Origin: Streptomyces sp. XY006
GTDB lineage: Bacteria > Actinomycetota > Actinomycetes > Streptomycetales > Streptomycetaceae
Direction: 5' to 3'
NCBI RefSeq assembly: GCF_002237655.1
Contig: NZ_NOKT01000035.1
Location: forward strand, 1 to 64,000
DNA: 64,000 nt
Positions 58,941 through 64,000 of the stretch are shown one piece after another (within the stretch, counting starts at the first letter, position 1; every line of letters begins with the position of its first letter). The position numbers and the translations under genes were made by a program. The notes under the pieces are model-generated. The model was not told the origin of the DNA. It did no database searches and worked only from the letters and a program-made list of their open reading frames with translations.

Positions 58941-59675
58941 ATGCCGGAGGAAGCGGTCGGCGGAGTGCAGGACCGGCTGACGCCGGTGCTGCGGCCGGTG
59001 CGCGCGGGCAACGGCTTCGAGGAGGCGCTGGAGCAGATCCTCCAGGTCGTGCGGCTGGGCCTGGTGGCGGGGGGCGAGCGGCTGCCGGCCGAGCGCGAGC
59101 TGGCGGAGCGGCTCGGGATCAGCCGGGTGACGCTGCGCGAGGTGCTGAAGGTGCTCCAGGACCAGGGCCTGGTCGAGTCGCGGCGCGGGCGCTACGGGGG
59201 CACGTTCGTGCTGCCGCGCACCGACGCGGGCGGCGAGGACGAGCTGCGGCGCCGGATCGCCGAGACCGACATAGAGGACGTGCTGCGGTTCCGCGAGGTG
59301 CTGGAGGTGGGGGCGGCCGGGCTGTGCGCGGCGCACGGACTGACCGGGGAGCAGGAGGCACGGCTGCGTGCGGCGCTGGCGGGCACGCACGACGCGCCGC
59401 TGAGCGACTACCGGCGCCGGGACACGCTGCTGCACCTCACGCTCGCCGAGCTGTCCGGCTCGCCCACGCTGACCGCCCAGTACGCGGCGGTGCGCGCGAG
59501 CGTCAACGACCTGCTCGACTGCATCCCGCTCCTGGTGCGCAACCTGGAGCACTCCCAGCGGCAGCACACGGCCCTGGTGGAGGCCGTGATCGAGGGCGAC
59601 GCCGACCAGGCGCGGGAGATCATGCGCGAGCACTGCGGGGGCACGGCGGCGCTGCTGCGCGGATTCCTGGGCTGA
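58941..59675 (+). CDS. FadR-type GntR transcription regulator of the ethanolamine cluster
   Basis: 244 residues. Winged helix (LVAGGERLPAERELAERLGI, SRVTLREVLKVLQDQGLVES) then an FCD ligand-binding helical domain (RDTLLHLTLAELSGSPTL, and DQAREIMREHCGGTAALLRG). ATG at 58941; no clear ribosome binding site. Sits between the two arms of the cluster, the usual place for a local regulator; ligand unknown. Confidence 0.85.
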   Translation: MPEEAVGGVQDRLTPVLRPVRAGNGFEEALEQILQVVRLGLVAGGERLPAERELAERLGISRVTLREVLKVLQDQGLVESRRGRYGGTFVLPRTDAGGEDELRRRIAETDIEDVLRFREVLEVGAAGLCAAHGLTGEQEARLRAALAGTHDAPLSDYRRRDTLLHLTLAELSGSPTLTAQYAAVRASVNDLLDCIPLLVRNLEHSQRQHTALVEAVIEGDADQAREIMREHCGGTAALLRGFLG

Positions 59676-59774
59676 GCCGGCCGGGCGGCCGGGGCCCGGT
59701 GAGGATTTCCGGACCCGGTGAGGATTTACGGGCGATTAACGCACGGGTCTTGCCTTCCCTCGGTCGGCACCGCA

Positions 59775-59796
59775 AAGGTATGGCCTCATTCCATTG
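59775..59796. promoter_or_regulatory. Candidate regulator site before the permease
   Basis: AAGGTAT-N9-CCATTG, same spacing as at 58897-58918. Two copies of CCCGGTGAGGATTT (59695 and 59714, 19-base period) lie just upstream and may also be bound. Confidence 0.55.
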
Positions 59797-59846
59797 AGTC
59801 GTAGCGCGCTCGGCCCCGTGACCGCCGCCCCGTCGGGAGTCTGCCC

Positions 59847-61292
59847 ATGTCCGAGGAACCCACCATCACACCCGTCGCCCCGGAGGGCGACGACTATCTG
59901 GAGCGCAGAGCGCTCCGCCGCGGCAGCGCCGGCTGGGTGCTGCTGACCGGCCTCGGTGTCGCCTACGTCGTCTCCGGCGACTACTCGGGCTGGAACTTCG
60001 GCCTGGCCGAGGGCGGCTTCGGGGGTCTGGCCATCGCCATGGTGCTGATGGGCGCCATGTACGCCTGCATGGTCTTCGCCCTCGCCGAGCTGTCCTCGAT
60101 CCTGCCCACGGCGGGCGGCGGCTACGGCTTCGCCCGCCGCGCGCTGGGCCCCTGGGGCGGCTTCCTGACCGGTACGGCCATCCTCATCGAGTACGTCCTG
60201 GCACCCGCCGCGATCGTCATCTTCATCGGCGACTACGTCGAGTCGCTCGGCCTGTTCGGGCTGGAGTCGGGCTGGCCGATGTACCTGGTCTGCTTCGCGA
60301 TCTTCCTCGGCATCCACCTCTGGGGCGTGGGCGAGGCGCTGCGCTTCAGCTTCGTCGTCACCGGCATCGCGGTGGCCGCCCTGATCGTGTTCGCGCTGGC
60401 CGCGCTGCCGGACTTCTCCTTCGGGGCGCTGGACGACATCCCGGTCGACGCCTCGGCCGCCGGGTCGAACTCCTGGCTGCCGTTCGGGCTGCTCGGCATC
60501 TGGGCGGCCTTCCCGTTCGGCATGTGGTTCTTCCTGGGCGTCGAGGGCGTGCCGCTGGCCGCCGAGGAGACCCGGGAACCGGCCCGTACGCTGCCGAAGG
60601 CGATCCGCTGGTCGATGGGCATCCTGGTGGTGCTCGCGGTGGTGACGTTCTTCGCGGCGGCCGGGGCGCGCGGTTCCGCCGCGATCCAGGAGGCGGGCAA
60701 TCCGCTGGTGGAGGCGCTCCAGCCGGACGGCGAGGCGACGACCCTGAGCCGGATCGTCAACTACGCGGGTCTCGCGGGCCTGGTGGCGTCGTTCTTCTCG
60801 CTCATCTACGCGGGCTCGCGCCAGCTGTTCGCCCTCTCCCGCGCGGGCTACCTGCCCCGCTTCCTGTCCCTGACCAGCCGCCGCAAGGCGCCCTACCTGG
60901 GGCTGCTCGTGCCCGGCACGATCGGCTTCCTGCTGGCCGCGGTGTCCGGCAACGGCGCCCGCATGCTGAACGTCGCCGTCTTCGGCGCGACCATCTCCTA
61001 CGCGCTGATGTCCCTGTCGCACATCGTGCTGCGCCGCCGCGAGCCGGAGCTGCCCCGGCCGTACCGCACGCCGGGCGGGGTGCTGACCTCGTCGATCGCG
61101 CTGGTCCTGGCGTGTGCGGCGCTGGTGGCGACGTTCCTGGTGGACGTGACGGCCGCGTTCATCGCGCTGGTGGTGTACGCCGTGGCCGTCGCGTACTTCG
61201 GCCTGTACAGCCGGAAGCGGCTGGTGGCGAAGGCGCCGGAGGAGGAGTTCGCGGCGCTGGCCGCGGCCGAGGCAGAGTTGGCACGGGACTGA
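59847..61292 (+). CDS. Ethanolamine permease (APC superfamily)
   Basis: 481 residues, about twelve membrane helices. The opening LLTGLGVAYVVSGDYSGWNF then GLAEGGFGGLAIAMVLMGAM is close to the ethanolamine permease group within amino acid/polyamine carriers; further blocks SILPTAGGGYGFARRALGP and VEGVPLAAEETREPARTLPK. It would import ethanolamine for GlnA4. Followed at 34 bases by a PuuD-like hydrolase. Confidence 0.88.
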   Translation: MSEEPTITPVAPEGDDYLERRALRRGSAGWVLLTGLGVAYVVSGDYSGWNFGLAEGGFGGLAIAMVLMGAMYACMVFALAELSSILPTAGGGYGFARRALGPWGGFLTGTAILIEYVLAPAAIVIFIGDYVESLGLFGLESGWPMYLVCFAIFLGIHLWGVGEALRFSFVVTGIAVAALIVFALAALPDFSFGALDDIPVDASAAGSNSWLPFGLLGIWAAFPFGMWFFLGVEGVPLAAEETREPARTLPKAIRWSMGILVVLAVVTFFAAAGARGSAAIQEAGNPLVEALQPDGEATTLSRIVNYAGLAGLVASFFSLIYAGSRQLFALSRAGYLPRFLSLTSRRKAPYLGLLVPGTIGFLLAAVSGNGARMLNVAVFGATISYALMSLSHIVLRRREPELPRPYRTPGGVLTSSIALVLACAALVATFLVDVTAAFIALVVYAVAVAYFGLYSRKRLVAKAPEEEFAALAAAEAELARD

Positions 61293-61314
61293 GTCGAGGA
61301 GTCGAGGAGTCGAG
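61291..61314 (+). repeat. Three 8-bp GAGTCGAG repeats before the hydrolase
   Basis: GAGTCGAG three times in a row, then GAGGAGTCGCT and the GTG start. The repeats multiply purine-rich binding-site-like sequence, and could tune translation by slippage. Confidence 0.7.
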
Positions 61315-61325
61315 GAGGAGTCGCT

Positions 61326-62012
61326 GTGGCCAGGCCGTTGATCGGGGTCAGCACCTATCTGGAGTCCGGTGCGCGCTGGGGCGTGTGGGAGCTGGAGGCG
61401 GCTCTGCTGCCGGTCGGGTACCCGCGGCTGGTGCAGCGGGCCGGCGGCCTGGCCGCGATGCTGCCCCCGGACGACCCGCAGCAGGCCGCCGGGGCCGTGG
61501 CCCGGCTGGACGGGCTGGTCATCGCGGGCGGTCCCGACGTGGAGCCGGTGCGCTACGGCGCGGAGCGCGAACCCCGGACGGGGCCCCCGGCGCCGGAGCG
61601 GGACGCGTGGGAACTGGCCCTGATCGACGCCGCCCTGGCCGCGGGCGTGCCGCTGCTGGGGATCTGCCGGGGCATGCAGCTGCTGAACGTCGCGCTGGGC
61701 GGCACGCTGGTGCAGCACCTGGACGGGCACGCGGAGGTCGTCGGCGTGTTCGGCGGGCACCCCGTCAAGCCGGTGCCGGGCACGCTGTACGCGGGGATCG
61801 TGCCGGAGGAGACCTCGGTGCCGACCTACCACCACCAGGCCGTGGACCGCCTCGGCGAGGGCCTGGTGCCGTCGGCATACGCCGCGGACGGCACGGTGGA
61901 GGCACTGGAACTCCCCACCCCGGGCTGGGTGCTCGGGGTGCAGTGGCACCCGGAGATGGGCGACGACGTGCGAGTGATGCGGGCCTTGGTGGAGGCGGCG
62001 ACGCCGCGGTGA
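61326..62012 (+). CDS. PuuD-like gamma-glutamyl hydrolase (class I glutamine amidotransferase fold)
   Basis: 228 residues. Catalytic Cys in PLLGICRGMQLLNVALGG, the His/Glu pair in LGVQWHPEMGDD; the opening RPLIGVSTYLESGARWGV matches gamma-glutamyl-gamma-aminobutyrate hydrolases. It would cleave glutamate off the oxidised gamma-glutamyl product, completing the pathway. GTG at 61326, after a repeated purine-rich leader. Cotranscribed with the permease. Confidence 0.9.
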   Translation: MARPLIGVSTYLESGARWGVWELEAALLPVGYPRLVQRAGGLAAMLPPDDPQQAAGAVARLDGLVIAGGPDVEPVRYGAEREPRTGPPAPERDAWELALIDAALAAGVPLLGICRGMQLLNVALGGTLVQHLDGHAEVVGVFGGHPVKPVPGTLYAGIVPEETSVPTYHHQAVDRLGEGLVPSAYAADGTVEALELPTPGWVLGVQWHPEMGDDVRVMRALVEAATPR

Positions 62013-62364
62013 CCCACGGCGGCGATGCCGGCGTGCCCATGGCGACGCCGGGATGCCCCATGGCGAGCGTGCAGGCGGCGGGGCGCTCCGCGGCGGGCAT
62101 GCGAGCTGCGGGCACCGGGCCTCGCGACGCCGGGGTGCCCCGCGGCGAGCGTGCGGGCGGCGAGCCTCACAACGCCCGGCGCCCGCACCCCGCGAGGCCC
62201 GCTAGTCCCGGGTCAGCGACAGCAAGTCCCGGGCCGGGCCGGCCGGGCGGTATCCCGGCGCCCGCCCGCCGCGAGGCCCGCTAGCCGCCGTGTCAGCCAC
62301 AGCACATCCCGCGCCAGGACCGCCGGACGGTGTCCCGGCGCCCGCCCGCACCCCGCGAGGCCCG
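62013..62364. other. Repeat-rich intergenic region
   Basis: 352 bases, no gene seen. It is built from degenerate units about 80 bases apart, with related pairs near 62046 and 62128 and the LysR-derived units from 62181 on. It lies past the hydrolase stop and the LysR stop (convergent genes). Confidence 0.65.
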
Positions 62365-62420
62365 CTAGTCCCGGGTCAGCGACAGCAAGTCCCGGGCCGG
62401 GCCGGCCGGGCGGTATCCCG
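62181..62420. repeat. 77-bp direct repeat derived from the LysR gene 3' end
   Basis: 62181-62257 and 62344-62420 are identical over 77 bases. A diverged copy starts at about 62260. The right copy is the coding end of the LysR gene including its TAG stop; the other two are non-coding duplicates. Confidence 0.85.
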
Positions 62421-63294
62421 TTGGCCATACCGCGCGCAGGTCCCGCGCCAGGGCCACCCCGGCCACCGGCACCCGGACCAGCCGCCGCATCGCCAGTTCC
62501 TCCCCCACCGCCAGTTCGCTCAGCACCGCCGGTCCCGCCCCGCCGACCGCCGCGGCCTTCACCGCGGTCGTCGAGGACAACTCGATCAGCGGCCGGGCCA
62601 GTCCGCCCAGCGCCGCGTCCAGCACCTGGCGCGTCCCGGAGCCCTTCTCCCGCAGGATCAGCGGTGTCGAGGCCAGTTCCTCGGCCGCCACCGGCCGCCC
62701 GCGACGGCCCCAGGGGTGCCCGGGCGCGGTGACCACGATGAGCCGGTCATGGGCGATGACCACCGAGTCCAGCCCGGCCGGCACCGAAAGCCCCTCCACG
62801 AAGCCCAGGTCCGCCTCGCCCGACAGCAGCCGCTCCGCGACCACCGTGGAGTTGCCCGCGAGCAGGGACACCGCCGTGTCGGGCCGCTGCGCCCGCAGCG
62901 CGAGCAGCCAGCCCGGCAGCAGGTACTCCGCGATCGTCATGCTCGCCGCCACCCGCAGCCGCGAGTCCCGGCGGTCGCGCAGCGCCTGCGCCCCCGCGTC
63001 GAACGCCTCCGCCGCCTCCACGATCCGCCGCGCCCAGTCCGTCACCAGCGCACCGGCGTCCGTCAGCCGGGACCCGCGGGGCGAACGGTCGACCAGCGCC
63101 ACGCCGAGCTGCCGCTCCATCGACCGGATCCGGCTGCTGGCCGCGGGCTGGGTGATGCCGAGCTCCCGCGCCGCCCCGCCGAGGCTGCCCACCCGCGCCA
63201 CCGCCAGCAGCAGCTCCAGGGCACCGAGGTCCGGCACCCGGTGCGCCAGCGACCCGGCGACCGACGGACCGGCCTGCTCCTCCGTGTTGCTCAT
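62365..63294 (-). CDS. LysR-family transcription regulator
   Basis: 309 residues. N-terminal winged helix (ALELLLAVARVGSLGGAARE, LGITQPAASSRIRSMERQLG), then the periplasmic-binding-like effector domain (RLRVAASMTIAEYLLPGWLL, LIVVTAPGHPW). ATG at 63294. Divergent from a TDT-family transporter, whose gene it probably controls. The last codons are part of a recent 77-bp duplication. Confidence 0.92.
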   Translation of the reverse strand: MSNTEEQAGPSVAGSLAHRVPDLGALELLLAVARVGSLGGAARELGITQPAASSRIRSMERQLGVALVDRSPRGSRLTDAGALVTDWARRIVEAAEAFDAGAQALRDRRDSRLRVAASMTIAEYLLPGWLLALRAQRPDTAVSLLAGNSTVVAERLLSGEADLGFVEGLSVPAGLDSVVIAHDRLIVVTAPGHPWGRRGRPVAAEELASTPLILREKGSGTRQVLDAALGGLARPLIELSSTTAVKAAAVGGAGPAVLSELAVGEELAMRRLVRVPVAGVALARDLRAVWPTGYRPAGPARDLLSLTRD

Positions 63295-63302
63295 AAGGCC
63301 AG

Positions 63303-63319
63303 CTTATGTCGCCATAGAG
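63303..63319. promoter_or_regulatory. Candidate LysR operator
   Basis: CTTATG-TCGC-CATAGAG: the TATG / CATA arms form a T-N-A type interrupted palindrome in the 70-base gap between the LysR and transporter starts. Confidence 0.5.
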
Positions 63320-63364
63320 GCGAACTCCCTGGTGGTGTGCCTGCCCCGGCCCGACCGTGGAGTC

Positions 63365-64000
63365 ATGGTCACCGCAGCCCCGCCCCTCGCGCGCCCGCCG
63401 TCCGTCCGGCACCTCGGGCCCAACTGGTACGCCACCGTGATGGGCACGGCCGTCGTGGCCACCGCCGGAGCCGCCCTCCCGGCGCACATCGCCGGGCTGC
63501 GCGGCGTGCTCGCCGGCGTCTGGGTCCTCTCCCTGATCCTGCTCCTGGCACTGCTCGCCGCCCGCTCCGCGCACTGGGCCCGCCACCGCGACCAGGCCCG
63601 CGCCCACCTGCTGGACCCGGCGGCGGCGCCCTTCTACGGCTGCCTCGCCATGGCCCTGCTCGCCGTCGGCGGCGGCGCTCTCGCCGTCGGCCGGGACGTG
63701 ATCGGCCTGCGGGCCGCGGTGGCGCTCGACGCCGTGCTGTTCACCCTCGGCACGGCCGTCGGGCTGGCCGCCGCCGTCGCCGTCCCGTACCTGATGGCCG
63801 TGCGCCACCGGGTCACGCCGGGGCAGGCCACGCCCGTGTGGCTGCTGCCGCTGGTCGCGCCCATGGTGTCGGCCGCCGTGGGGCCGCAGCTGGTGCCGCA
63901 CTTGCCTCCCGGTCAGGCCCGTCGAACCCTCCTGCTGGTCTGCTTCGCGCTGTTCGGGCTCAGCCTGCTCGCGACCCTGCTGATGCTGCCGCTGGTCTTC
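63365..64000 (+). CDS. TDT-family (TehA-like) transporter, N-terminal part
   Basis: At least 212 residues, cut by the right edge. Opens with LGPNWYATVMGTAVVATAGA, typical of the tellurite-resistance/dicarboxylate transporter family, then repeated helices (GVLAGVWVLSLILLLALLAA, FYGCLAMALLAVGGGALAVG, WLLPLVAPMVSAAVG). Members export anions such as malate, sulfite or tellurite. ATG at 63365 with GGAG upstream. Divergent from the LysR regulator. Confidence 0.85.
   Translation, partial: MVTAAPPLARPPSVRHLGPNWYATVMGTAVVATAGAALPAHIAGLRGVLAGVWVLSLILLLALLAARSAHWARHRDQARAHLLDPAAAPFYGCLAMALLAVGGGALAVGRDVIGLRAAVALDAVLFTLGTAVGLAAAVAVPYLMAVRHRVTPGQATPVWLLPLVAPMVSAAVGPQLVPHLPPGQARRTLLLVCFALFGLSLLATLLMLPLVF

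Noticed and set aside
62013..62364. Small coding gene after the PuuD-like hydrolase
   Set aside because: Apparent frames arise from repeated GC-rich units, with no ribosome binding site.

Overview
The window reads as a chromosomal segment of a Streptomyces species. GC content is very high, third codon positions are almost all G or C, GTG starts and AGGAGG-type ribosome binding sites are common, TTA leucine codons are nearly absent, and gene families and order match the Streptomyces core (arginine operon, pheST, infC-rpmI-rplT, glnA4 cluster). I see no rRNA, tRNA, CRISPR array, insertion sequence or phage; every gene call rests on reading translations and motifs by eye.

Layout. 1-10.2 kb: cobalamin genes (cobT N-terminus, cobL), an acetyltransferase, a D-methionine ABC transporter (metN-metI-metQ) preceded by a short Cys/Met-rich leader peptide, a HAD phosphatase, two small membrane proteins, a sigma-like factor and an exported glycerophosphodiesterase. 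10.6-16.2 kb: an acyltransferase, a TetR/MFS efflux pair with a perfect operator palindrome, an aldo/keto reductase, and argH behind a double ARG box. 16.5-22.3 kb: a secreted protein with a duplicated domain, a PPOX-family protein, an L,D-transpeptidase-like protein, and a three-gene extracytoplasmic flavin electron-transfer module: a ferric-reductase-type membrane NAD(P)H oxidoreductase, an exported protein with three FMN-binding domains, and ApbE flavin transferase. 22.4-27.3 kb: argC-argJ-argB-argD-argR with ARG boxes in front of argC.

27.4-40.5 kb is accessory: a secreted GH51 arabinofuranosidase, a histidine-phosphatase-fold protein lacking both catalytic histidines, a MocR regulator whose start codon overlaps that of a divergent EamA exporter, a GHL10-type hydrolase, a 3-hydroxyacyl-CoA dehydrogenase, a NUDIX hydrolase and a small coiled-coil membrane protein each with a TTA codon, an NsdA-like regulator and a SpoIIE-type phosphatase. 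40.7-48.4 kb is housekeeping: pheST, a TTA-containing PAS histidine kinase, an rRNA methyltransferase, and infC-rpmI-rplT with an attenuator-like leader and an AUC start for infC. 48.5-55.3 kb holds SseB, DUF1844, an orphan mycosin protease next to a proline-rich membrane protein with octapeptide repeats, a D-threonine-aldolase-fold enzyme and a DUF2510 protein.

55.3-62.0 kb is a gamma-glutamyl-ethanolamide-type catabolic cluster: a GlnA4-like synthetase, aldehyde dehydrogenase, SDR, FadR-type regulator, ethanolamine permease and PuuD-like hydrolase. A shared 22-bp motif lies in front of both divergent arms. The window ends with a LysR regulator and the start of a TDT-family transporter. Two repeat phenomena recur: a dispersed about 45-bp element at gene ends, and tandem microduplications covering the 3' ends, including the stop codon, of several genes.
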